Shown: positions 1 through 5,882 of the stretch, in pieces
How positions within the stretch are numbered: position 1 is the stretch's first letter
Layout of the letters: the number at the start of each line of letters is the position of its first letter
NCBI GenBank assembly: GCA_022573095.1
Contig: JACZUR010000065.1
Span: 1-9,533, forward strand
Source of the DNA: Gemmatimonadota bacterium
Lineage (GTDB): Bacteria; Gemmatimonadota; Gemmatimonadetes; Gemmatimonadales; GWC2-71-9
DNA length: 9,533 bases
Reading direction: 5' to 3'
The notes under the pieces: model-generated
Told to the model about the DNA's origin: nothing
Databases searched by the model: none
Seen by the model: only the letters and a program-made list of their open reading frames with translations
Translations under genes and position numbers: made by a program

Positions 1-2
1 GA

Positions 3-107
3 GGCGAGAGGGTTGAGATAAAGACAGAGATTATCAAGTGGATGTTTTTGTTCTGGTCCGGAACTGCTCTCACCGTGATCGGAGTTATGGTAGCCCTCAC
101 GCGATAA
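3..107 (+). CDS. C-terminal end of a membrane protein, cut by the window edge
   Basis: The third forward frame is open from the window edge to a TAA at 105-107 and encodes 34 residues. A charged stretch ending in KTEIIKWM runs into a hydrophobic segment (FLFWSGTALTVIGVMVAL) and stops two residues later with TR. A charged, probably helical segment followed by one terminal transmembrane helix resembles tail-anchored coiled-coil proteins of the DUF1640/CCDC90 type, where KWMFxFW-like membrane entries occur. That family call is inference from only 34 residues. The larger open frame at 38-256 is a different frame over the same DNA and looks spurious, because most of it reads through repeat arrays. 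The amino-terminal bulk of this gene lies outside the window. Confidence 0.62.
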   Translation, partial: GERVEIKTEIIKWMFLFWSGTALTVIGVMVALTR

Positions 108-155
108 CGCAAATCTTTCCCTTGGGTTCGCTGGCTAGAAGCCCAAAGCAGAGAG

Positions 156-176
156 CAGGGAACAGGGAACAGGGAA
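156..176. repeat. 7-bp tandem repeat, CAGGGAA x3
   Basis: Three exact tandem copies of CAGGGAA lie about 50 bp downstream of the stop of the left-edge gene. It is one of three separate heptamer arrays in this window; the others are at 7514-7550 and 7615-7656. Confidence 0.85.
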
Positions 177-189
177 CTGACCGGCTGAC

Positions 190-330
190 CCCCGTCCCCC
201 ACCGTCCTCGACCGTCCGTCACCGTCTCTCACCGTCCTTTTTCCCTCACACCATAACTCAGCCTTACTCTCCACCGTCCTCCACCGTCCTCTTTCCCTCA
301 CACCACGACTCAGCCTTACTCCCCCACCGT
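190..330. repeat. 10-bp tandem array (ACCGTCC core) nested in a 52-bp repeat
   Basis: The core ACCGTC(C) recurs at exactly 10-bp spacing at 201, 211, 221 and 231, and again at 273 and 283. A higher-order copy is also visible: the segment around 241-270 (CTCACACCATAACTCAGCC) recurs at 293-322 with an offset of 52 bp and about three changes. The array runs directly into the T7/A7 tract at 332-349 and the terminator hairpin, whose stem contains the complementary GGACGG. No reading frame through it looks coding. Confidence 0.85.
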
Positions 331-342
331 CTTTTTTTAGAC

Positions 343-391
343 AAAAAAAGGACGGCCGACTGTTCCTCCAAAGAGGATTCGTCGGCCGTCC
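343..391 (-). terminator. Strong intrinsic terminator (minus strand)
   Basis: GGACGGCCGAC (350-360) and GTCGGCCGTCC (381-391) are a perfect 11-bp inverted repeat. Inside it TCCTC/GAGGA form a second 5-bp stem with a CAAA loop. On the minus strand the hairpin is followed at once by seven T residues (349-343). There is no T-run on the other side, so it terminates only minus-strand transcription. No minus-strand protein gene lies upstream of it within 700 bp, which points to a non-coding transcript. Confidence 0.85.
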
Positions 392-753
392 AACACACCG
401 GTTACCCGGAGCCAGGGGATTAACTCCCGCTGTTCTTCTTCCCATCGCCGCCGCGGATCGTTGTTCCCTGCGGTAGGGCGTCCTGGGAGCTCCGGCTTCC
501 ATCCCCAGTGTTCTGAGCTCCAGAACCCTAGTTCACCGGTGCAAGCGCTTTGAGTCGCTCAGGTCGCTGCTGAGCTCTCACACTGCACGCTGGAGCGCTG
601 GCCCAACGTGGGCGGGCTAAGGCGACCCTTGCCCACCAGTCCGAAAGGAAGTAGCTACCCAGATCGCAACATGCCTGAGCCCTTGGTCTTGGCATGCTCC
701 CCGCAATTCACGTTTCGGACTAGGTCACCTTCGACACAAGGCCGTCGGTGCTG
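343..753 (-). ncRNA. Unidentified structured RNA of about 410 nt
   Basis: A minus-strand transcription unit is bounded by a sigma-70-like promoter (787-760) and a strong intrinsic terminator (391-343), with no convincing protein frame between. Several helices are directly visible. An 11-bp pairing joins 713-723 to 636-646, and inside it 691-697 pairs with 669-675. GTGGGC/GCCCAC plus AAGG/CCTT form a hairpin near 608-636. GTGCA/TGCAC (584-588 with 539-543) encloses GCTCAG/CTGAGC (570-575 with 557-562). GTTCTG/CAGAAC pair at 521-526 with 510-515. In the first two helices one closing pair is G-U on the minus strand but A-C on the plus strand, which supports minus-strand transcription. I looked for hallmarks of RNase P RNA (GAGGAAAGUCC), tmRNA (TPsiC-like 3' end, tag codons), SRP RNA and 6S RNA and could not establish any of them. 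It may be a diverged known class, with 6S the least excluded, or a new one. The 5' end is inferred from the -10 position. Confidence 0.6.
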
Positions 754-759
754 GGGGTC

Positions 760-787
760 AATATATGGGTTTGTTGAAATCGTGCAA
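760..787 (-). promoter_or_regulatory. Sigma-70-like promoter of the structured RNA
   Basis: Read on the minus strand, TTGCAC (787-782) and TATATT (765-760) are separated by 16 nt. Five of six bases match the consensus -10 and four of six the -35. The expected transcription start is near 753, which gives a transcript ending at the terminator of 391-343. No other minus-strand gene could use this promoter. Confidence 0.5.
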
Positions 788-819
788 GTGCCGATGTTTC
801 TTTGGGTTACGGCGTTCTG

Positions 820-927
820 TGTGGATAAATTGTGGGTCTCTAAGGCCCCGTTTCAGACAGACTTAGCAGGCCTTTCCACCACATGTGGATATGTGAAAAT
901 CCACTTTCCCACCTCCCCTGTGGAGAA
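820..927 (+). promoter_or_regulatory. Cluster of three DnaA-box-like sites
   Basis: TGTGGATAA at 820-828 is the exact reverse complement of the consensus DnaA box TTATCCACA. TGTGGATAT (884-892) and TGTGGAGAA (919-927) are one-mismatch copies in the same orientation. They are followed by a purine- and A-rich tract (927-960) that could melt easily. Such a cluster is typical of a replication origin or a DnaA-regulated promoter. No dnaA, dnaN, rpmH or parAB is present, so an origin call is weak. The boxes also lie just upstream of the minus-strand RNA promoter and could regulate it. Confidence 0.42.
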
Positions 928-1105
928 GAAAGGAGAACAAAAAAGAAAAATCTGAGAAAACACCTGGTCTGTCGAGAGGATTCCTGACGCGGGAAAGGTT
1001 GGATGTCGATTTAGAAGCTTTTAGGTTAGCGGATACCTTCTTCTTGGGGCGGGATGAGTCGATGTTACAGTATCATGAATTCCTTGGCGAAAGAGAGCGC
1101 AAAGC

Positions 1106-2371
1106 ATGTTGAGTGAGGGCAGCGCATTGAGCGCAGTGTTTGAATGGCTCCGTCAGTATCCCGTGGCCTTCCGACTGATCGGGATACTGGTTGTTGCCGT
1201 CGCAGTTACACTCGGCTATCTGATTGCTAAGAGATACCTACTCCGGGCGGTCGCAAAACTGGTGTTGCGGACAGACACGCAGTGGGATGACGCGCTCCAT
1301 CACCACAAAGTATTCGAGCGGCTCGCCTACCTGGTTCCCGGTCTCATAATTCATTACGGGATCCAGTTCGTTCCTGGGATTGGGGAAAACCTCTCGGTTC
1401 TGATTCAGCGCGCCGCCATTGCCCTCATAATCCTCGCCGCGGCCTTCGCTGTTGGAGCTTTCCTTACCGCCGCTAACGAGATCTACGCAACCCACGAAAT
1501 ATCTAAAACGCGTCCCATCAAGGGCTACATCCAGATAGCGAAGATCGTCCTCTATGCCATCGCTAGTATCGCTGGGGTGGCGGTGCTGGTAGGACAGTCG
1601 CCGTTGCTGTTTCTAAGCGGCATTGGAGCCATGACCGCTGTTCTGATGCTGATTTTCAAGGACACAATTCTCGCGCTCGTAGCGAGCGTTCAGATCACCA
1701 GTACGGACATGATACGCCTTGGCGACTGGATCGAAATGCCTCAGTTCGGCGCTGACGGCGATGTGGTGGACATCGCCCTCCATACCGTGAAGATCCAAAA
1801 CTTCGACAAGACTATCACGACCATACCCACGGCCAAACTGATCGACGGCTCCTTCAAGAATTGGCGCGGGATGTCTGAATCGGGGGGGAGACGCATTAAG
1901 CGAACGATCAATATTGACATGAACACGGTTCGGTTCCTTACGGACGAGGATATAGAGCGGTTCGAGAGATTCGCCTTACTCGCCGACTATATCCGCGACA
2001 AGAAAAGTGAGCTGGACAACTCGAACCGAGGAGGGAAGGTGGCCGCCGGCGAGAAAATCAATCTGCGAAGACTTACAAACATGGGCACGTTTCGAGCCTA
2101 CGTGGTGAACTATTTGCGTAGCCGTGCGCAAATTCACAAGGGCATGACGCTGCTGGTCCGGCAACGTGATCCGACCCCCGAGGGCGTGCCGATCGAGATC
2201 TACACTTTTTCCAACATTACTGAATGGGTGGCATACGAGAGTCTGCAGTCGGATATCTTCGATCACCTGATGGCCGCGGTGCCCGAGTTCGGCTTGCGAG
2301 TATTTCAGAATCCATCCAGCAACGATTTTTCGTCGTTTCTAGGATCTCGGTCGGCCGGCGGGACCTCTTAG
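1106..2371 (+). CDS. mscM: MscS-family mechanosensitive channel, YbdG/MscM type
   Basis: An inner-membrane channel that opens under membrane tension and releases solutes on hypo-osmotic shock. The 421 residues match the length of E. coli YbdG (about 415) and share its diagnostic segments. Hydrophobic helices lie near residues 20-42, 74-92, 98-122 and 145-165. The pore-lining helix is at about 166-196 (GQSPLLFLSGIGAMTAVLMLIFKD, split here as GQSPLLFLSG then IGAMTAVLMLIFKD). The beta domain follows, with LGDWIEMPQFGADG (205-218), TTIPT (238-242) and SFKNWRGMSESGGRRIKR (249-266). The C-terminal cytoplasmic part keeps LRRLTNMGTFRAY and the FGLRVFQ region near the end. The YbdG subfamily differs from small MscS in its fewer, less conserved N-terminal helices and the GADG insertion. 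ATG at 1106 is preceded by a weak purine run (GAAAGAGAG) and no better in-frame start is visible. The gene stands alone, 187 bp before the rhomboid gene. The subfamily call is firm; the symbol is by homology. Confidence 0.95.
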   Translation: MLSEGSALSAVFEWLRQYPVAFRLIGILVVAVAVTLGYLIAKRYLLRAVAKLVLRTDTQWDDALHHHKVFERLAYLVPGLIIHYGIQFVPGIGENLSVLIQRAAIALIILAAAFAVGAFLTAANEIYATHEISKTRPIKGYIQIAKIVLYAIASIAGVAVLVGQSPLLFLSGIGAMTAVLMLIFKDTILALVASVQITSTDMIRLGDWIEMPQFGADGDVVDIALHTVKIQNFDKTITTIPTAKLIDGSFKNWRGMSESGGRRIKRTINIDMNTVRFLTDEDIERFERFALLADYIRDKKSELDNSNRGGKVAAGEKINLRRLTNMGTFRAYVVNYLRSRAQIHKGMTLLVRQRDPTPEGVPIEIYTFSNITEWVAYESLQSDIFDHLMAAVPEFGLRVFQNPSSNDFSSFLGSRSAGGTS

Positions 2372-2401
2372 GAATGTCGGGCGTACGCTCATAGGGCTAC
2401 T

Positions 2402-2417
2402 CTGCCAGCCGTGGCAG
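2402..2417 (+). terminator. Short hairpin after the channel gene, possible terminator
   Basis: CTGCCA and TGGCAG flank a GCCG loop 30 bp after the mscM stop, followed by a GC-rich stretch with a second small hairpin (GGCG/CGCC). No T-tract follows directly, so termination activity is uncertain. Confidence 0.3.
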
Positions 2418-2526
2418 GCGGCGGCGGTCTTTCGCCAGGCCCCCGGCGTCCACGGAACTTGCCCACCGGTTTATCTTTAAAAGTGGGAGAGGTTGTTATG
2501 TACGGACGAAAGATATTCAGGGCGAA

Positions 2527-2562
2527 ATGCGTGATCCAAGAAACAGCGTGATTCAGCCATGA
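2527..2562 (+). other. 11-codon leader frame overlapping the rhomboid start
   Basis: ATG at 2527 opens a frame encoding MRDPRNSVIQP, ending at a TGA (2560-2562) that overlaps the rhomboid ATG (2559-2561) as ATGA. A purine-rich AGGGCGA lies five to eight bases before it, while the rhomboid ATG itself has no clear ribosome-binding site. Either this is a translationally coupled leader, or a one-base change has split off the true basic N-terminus of the rhomboid. Many rhomboids begin with a short Arg/Pro-rich stretch just before the first helix. Confidence 0.35.
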
Positions 2563-3326
2563 CTACATGGGTTTCACGACTGCTGTTCACCAACGTGGTC
2601 GTGTTCATGCTCTCCGCTTCCAACCCGCAGGTTCTGGCGGAGTTTGCTTTTGTCCCAGCCGGCGTTCTTGCAAGGCCTTGGACAGTGTTCACCTATATGT
2701 TCCTCCACGCAGGATTCATGCACCTCTTATTTAACATGCTGGGACTTTTCTTCTTTGGTCCGAGGCTCGAGGTCAGGTTGGGGAGCCGAAGCTTCCTGAC
2801 GCTTTACTTCTTGTCCGGGTTAGGGGGTGCGCTGCTTTCGGTACTGTTCGCTCCGAATGCTGCAATCGTTGGGGCTTCCGGTGCCGTGTTCGGCGTGTTC
2901 CTTGGGTTTGCACTGTTTTGGCCGACTGAGCCGATATACATATGGGGAATCGTACCCGTCCAGGCTAGGTGGCTTGTCGCGTTCATGACCGCCTTGGCCC
3001 TGATGGGCGGTTTTGGCGGAGCGCGAGACGGCGTTGCACACTTTGCTCATCTGGGGGGTTTCGTAGCGGCCCTGGCCTACTTGAAAATTCTCGAGCGAAA
3101 GTCTCCGCTCAAGCAATCTCAGAAGAAGACTGAAACACCCAAGCCCGCAGCAGATGCTTCTTCGGACAAGGGCAACATAGAGCGATGGCGTAAGATAGAT
3201 CGGCATGGTTTGCACGAGGTCAACAGAGAGGAACTGGAGAGGGTGCTTGCGAAACTCGCTGCCGCCGGAGCCACGGAACTGACGCTCGATGAGCGGGCGT
3301 TCCTCGACCGTTTCAGTAGCGCTTAG
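2559..3326 (+). CDS. Rhomboid family intramembrane serine protease
   Basis: A six-helix intramembrane protease that cleaves transmembrane segments within the bilayer. Family signatures are all present: HAGFMHLLFN (residues 50-59, the HxxxHxxxN element of helix 2), the nucleophile motif GASGAVFG with Ser107, and AHFAHLGG with catalytic His164. Hydrophobic segments continue to about residue 175. A polar, Lys/Pro/Ser-rich linker (about 180-205) then leads to a soluble tail of about 50 residues ending in LTLDERAFLDRFSSA. This tail resembles the C-terminal extension of rhomboids from Gemmatimonadota- or Acidobacteriota-like bacteria, where its role is unknown to me. At 255 residues it is a normal length for this architecture. 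ATG at 2559 is the only start after an in-frame TGA at 2532-2534, but see the overlapping leader frame. Its last 14 bases overlap the end of the convergent dinB gene. The substrate cannot be inferred. Confidence 0.93.
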   Translation: MTTWVSRLLFTNVVVFMLSASNPQVLAEFAFVPAGVLARPWTVFTYMFLHAGFMHLLFNMLGLFFFGPRLEVRLGSRSFLTLYFLSGLGGALLSVLFAPNAAIVGASGAVFGVFLGFALFWPTEPIYIWGIVPVQARWLVAFMTALALMGGFGGARDGVAHFAHLGGFVAALAYLKILERKSPLKQSQKKTETPKPAADASSDKGNIERWRKIDRHGLHEVNREELERVLAKLAAAGATELTLDERAFLDRFSSA

Positions 3327-4563
3327 AATCGAGCTGGCTCGCTCGCCTTATCCCCTTCTTCCCAAACCTGCCGGTTAGCTTGTCGATTACCTCGGACAGC
3401 GTCCTATCCTGATCTGACTCCATTATTGCATCGACTTCATCGTGGAATATGGATAACTGATCGGGCCCTGAGGGGCCTCTGGATAACTGTGACAGGGCCA
3501 CGCCGAGCAAACGGATCGGCGACCGTCTCTGCTTCCGATGCTTTCTGAGCAGGTCGAGCGCTGTGGCTAGAACCGGCCGGTCAGCGGAGATGGGCACTTT
3601 GAGTGTCTGGCTTTTCTGACGCGTCGAGAAATCAGCGTATCGGATTTTGACGGTTACCGTCCTGGCTTTTAGTCCCTTGGTCCGAAGATCGGCGGCTACC
3701 CGGTAGGAGAGATCGAGCACCTCTCGTTGCAAGTCCTGCTCGCTTTGCAGATCTACCGAGAACGTTTCTTCATGGCTCAACGATCTGGCAGGACTGCTCG
3801 CAGTTACCGATGCCGAGTCGAGTCCTCGCACACGGTCGTGAAGCCATGCTGCGGTTTTCTTTCCGAAAAGCTGCTGCAGTCGGGATTGTTCAACCGCCAA
3901 TGTGTCCTGCACCGTTTTGAGGCCGTGCGACGCTAAGCGTTCTTGGAATTGTGGTCCGATCATAGGTAGATCGGCAAGTTTGAGCCGCTCCATGAACGGA
4001 AGTTCTTCGCCAGCCGCGACGACAAGCACTCCCTTACCGTCGGTGCCAGGCCGTGGTTTGGCTTGTTTGGCCGCGAGTTTTGCAATGAGACGTGAGGAAC
4101 CGCCGCCGATAGACACTGAGAGCCCGGTTTGATTCTTGAGGGTTTTCCGAATCCGCCTTGCGGTTGCCGTCAGGTCTTCGCCTTGGAACAACCGCTCCGT
4201 TCCCGTGAGATCCAGATAGAATTCGTCGATGCTTGCGGGTTCAACTACGGGGGAAAGATCGCGCAAGGTTTCGAGAATCATGCGACTCTTTTCTGAGCAC
4301 AGCTGACGCGGAACCGGGACAAATACAGCTTCGGGGCAGAGGCGCCTGGCGGTTGCCGTAGGCATAGCCGAGCGAACTCCGTACGCCCGAGCCTCGTAAG
4401 AAGCGGAAGTAACCACACCGCGGTTTGAACTGCCCCCCACAACCAGGATCTTGGCCTTCCCGGCCCCCTCAGGATCGGCAAGCCGCGCCACAGCCACGTA
4501 AAATGCATCAGCGTCGGCGAGAAGTATCCGGCGCTTGTGCGTTGGTTCGCCTATTTCGTGCAT
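3313..4563 (-). CDS. dinB: DNA polymerase IV (Y-family translesion polymerase)
   Basis: An error-prone polymerase that extends primers past damaged bases and has no proofreading exonuclease. The 416 residues hold the full DinB layout. The first metal-binding loop is DADAFYVAV (17-25; Asp17 catalytic, Tyr22 at the steric-gate position that excludes ribonucleotides). The fingers segment YEARAYGVRSAMPTATARRLCP (56-77, here YEARAYGVRS then AMPTATARRLCP) is intact. The second catalytic motif is SIDEFYLD with Asp113 and Glu114. The thumb helix-hairpin-helix includes DLPMIGPQ, and the little-finger domain covers about 250-360. QLSIF at 369-373 fits the sliding-clamp-binding pentapeptide seen near DinB C-termini. 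ATG at 4563 lies 8 residues before the conserved RRILLAD strand. The gene is 34 bp downstream of the rhodanese gene on the same strand, so the two probably share a transcript. No LexA-like operator was recognised in the 34-bp gap. Confidence 0.96.
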   Translation of the reverse strand: MHEIGEPTHKRRILLADADAFYVAVARLADPEGAGKAKILVVGGSSNRGVVTSASYEARAYGVRSAMPTATARRLCPEAVFVPVPRQLCSEKSRMILETLRDLSPVVEPASIDEFYLDLTGTERLFQGEDLTATARRIRKTLKNQTGLSVSIGGGSSRLIAKLAAKQAKPRPGTDGKGVLVVAAGEELPFMERLKLADLPMIGPQFQERLASHGLKTVQDTLAVEQSRLQQLFGKKTAAWLHDRVRGLDSASVTASSPARSLSHEETFSVDLQSEQDLQREVLDLSYRVAADLRTKGLKARTVTVKIRYADFSTRQKSQTLKVPISADRPVLATALDLLRKHRKQRRSPIRLLGVALSQLSRGPSGPDQLSIFHDEVDAIMESDQDRTLSEVIDKLTGRFGKKGIRRASQLDSKRY

Positions 4564-4597
4564 TTCTTGCTACAACAGCGACCCCAACGAAGGGGTG

Positions 4598-4906
4598 CTA
4601 ATACCGCGGCATGGAAGGGTCGACGTGTTCCGACCAGGCATGAATGCCACCGCTCAGGCTTCTCACGCGAGGAAAACCTGCATCCTTCAGTAGCCAGGCA
4701 GCCTGCAGCGATCTTACGCCGGTCCGGCACACAGTGACGAGACCGCTCTTGCTGCTCAACTCCGACAGGCGCGACGCCAGTTCTCCGAGGGGAATGTGGC
4801 TGGATGCTTCGATACTGCAAATCTGTATCTCGGGCGCCTTCCGAACGTCTACGATGACGAGATCCGGTAACTCAATGTCGGAGCTTCGGTTTTCTTTCTC
4901 GGTCAT
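4598..4906 (-). CDS. Stand-alone rhodanese-domain protein, MoeZ/MoeB C-terminal type
   Basis: A single rhodanese domain that would carry sulfur as a persulfide on Cys60. The loop CRTGVR (60-65), the early LVIVDVR strand (16-22) with its conserved Asp, IPLGEL (38-43), and the end GGIHAWSEHVDPSMPRY are all present. The ending VDPSxPxY is characteristic of the rhodanese domain that follows the E1-like adenylyltransferase in MoeZ/MOCS3-type proteins. Here the adenylyltransferase half is absent and nothing in the window supplies it. The role could be sulfur transfer to a carrier protein or general thiol chemistry. ATG at 4906 gives 102 residues and leaves a short charged leader before the domain. 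A GTG at 4939 would add 11 residues. Neither start has a strong ribosome-binding site. dinB follows 34 bp downstream on the same strand, and the AIM24 gene is divergent. Confidence 0.92.
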   Translation of the reverse strand: MTEKENRSSDIELPDLVIVDVRKAPEIQICSIEASSHIPLGELASRLSELSSKSGLVTVCRTGVRSLQAAWLLKDAGFPRVRSLSGGIHAWSEHVDPSMPRY

Positions 4907-5023
4907 CCCGGAGTGAGTCTCCGTCGGTTCTTGTCCCACGTTAGATACTTATCGGAACGGGACGCCAGGTTCAACCGCGACGGTGAAAGTTGCTCACCGT
5001 CGGTGGCAATCCACTAGGGCTGT

Positions 5024-5052
5024 TTGACGGATTGGCCGCGAGATCCGAAATT
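5024..5052 (+). promoter_or_regulatory. Possible promoter of the AIM24-family gene
   Basis: TTGACG (5024-5029) matches five of six -35 bases. Seventeen bases later GAAATT (5047-5052) is a weak -10. The position is sensible, about 37 bp before the start codon in the divergent intergenic gap. The poor -10 keeps confidence low. Confidence 0.3.
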
Positions 5053-5075
5053 CTCAGCTTTAAACAGTCTTATTC

Positions 5076-5083
5076 GAAGGGGG
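5076..5083 (+). promoter_or_regulatory. Ribosome-binding site that sets the AIM24 start
   Basis: GAAGGGGG lies five bases before ATG at 5089. It is the clearest Shine-Dalgarno-like site in the window and argues for this start over the in-frame upstream TTG at 4990, whose extra 33 residues look non-conserved. Confidence 0.75.
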
Positions 5084-5088
5084 CAAAT

Positions 5089-5865
5089 ATGCGGTGCCAC
5101 GAAGTCGATTACTCGATAATCGGTGATGACATGCAGATGGTCGAGGTAGAATTGGACCATGGGGAGACGGTCATCGCGGAAGCAGGAGCGATGAACTACA
5201 TGGAAGACGGCATTGAGTTCGAAGCGCGTCTCGGCGACGGCTCCCAGCCCGACGAAGGCGTGATGGGCAAGCTCCTCAGCGTAGGGAAGAGAGTGCTGGC
5301 GAGCGAGTCGATCTTCATGACTCACTTTACCAATAGATCGCGAGGCAAGAAGCGGGTAGCTTTCGCCGCACCGTATCCGGGAAAAATCGTCCCTCTCAAT
5401 CTCGCCGACATGGGGGAACAGGTTATATGCCAGAAGGACGCATTCTTGGCTGCTGCTCTCGGTACCCAGGTGAGCATAACCTTCACGAAGCGGTTGGGCG
5501 CCGGGTTTTTCGGGGGTGAGGGTTTCATTTTGCAAACTCTGCGGGGCGACGGCATGGCCTTCGTACACGCCTGCGGAACCGTAGTGGAGCGAGAGATGAG
5601 GGGTGAGACACTGCGAGTCGACACGGGTTGCATAGTCGGCTTCACCAGCGGAATCGACTATTCGATCGAACGCGCCGGCAACCTCAAATCAATGTTCTTC
5701 GGCGGTGAAGGACTCTTTCTGGCTACGCTGGCCGGCCGGGGAACCGTGTGGCTACAGAGTTTGCCGTTCTCGCGGATGGCCGATCGCATTGTTCAGCATG
5801 CGCCTAGGCTCGGCGGAACCCGTAAAGGAGAGGGCGGAGGGTTTAGCCTCAATCTCGGCGGTTGA
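5089..5865 (+). CDS. AIM24 / TIGR00266 family protein
   Basis: A 258-residue member of the AIM24 family of beta-rich, tubby-like-fold proteins. The mitochondrial relative is needed for inner-membrane organisation; the bacterial role is not established. The start MRCHEVDYSIIGDDMQMVEVELD and EAGAMNYMEDGI (residues 32-43) are typical family openings, shown here in two parts of the N-terminus. Two internal repeats end in the Gly-rich turns FFGGEGF (140-146) and FFGGEGLF (203-210), each followed by a hydrophobic strand, and the family's WLQSLPF sits at 221-227. The tail is Gly/Arg-rich (GGTRKGEGGGF), also common in the family. The start at 5089 is supported by the strong GAAGGGGG site. The gene is divergent from the rhodanese gene and convergent with the next gene, with only 17 bp between stops. 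Confidence 0.93.
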   Translation: MRCHEVDYSIIGDDMQMVEVELDHGETVIAEAGAMNYMEDGIEFEARLGDGSQPDEGVMGKLLSVGKRVLASESIFMTHFTNRSRGKKRVAFAAPYPGKIVPLNLADMGEQVICQKDAFLAAALGTQVSITFTKRLGAGFFGGEGFILQTLRGDGMAFVHACGTVVEREMRGETLRVDTGCIVGFTSGIDYSIERAGNLKSMFFGGEGLFLATLAGRGTVWLQSLPFSRMADRIVQHAPRLGGTRKGEGGGFSLNLGG

Positions 5866-5882
5866 TAACAGCATTCTTCCAG

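Noticed and set aside
636..655. Plus-strand CCAGTCCGAAAGGAAGTAGC, resembling the SRP RNA apical loop (CAGGTCCGGAAGGAAGCAGC)
   Set aside because: It lacks one base of the asymmetric loop and has no matching flanking stem on the plus strand. The same bases form an arm of the 11-bp helix in the minus-strand RNA, where promoter and terminator also lie.
343..753. RNase P RNA or tmRNA as the identity of the minus-strand RNA
   Set aside because: The universal RNase P segment GAGGAAAGUCC and its 3' partner are missing. No tRNA-like ends, TPsiC arm or tag-peptide codons for tmRNA could be found.
608..955. Open frame of 115 codons on the plus strand
   Set aside because: It runs antisense through the structured RNA and across the DnaA-box cluster. 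The product has no recognisable domain, and its end is just an A-rich tract read as Lys and Arg.
4990..5088. Longer AIM24 product from a TTG at 4990
   Set aside because: The extra 33 residues do not look like family sequence, while ATG at 5089 has a strong GAAGGGGG site and a typical family N-terminus.
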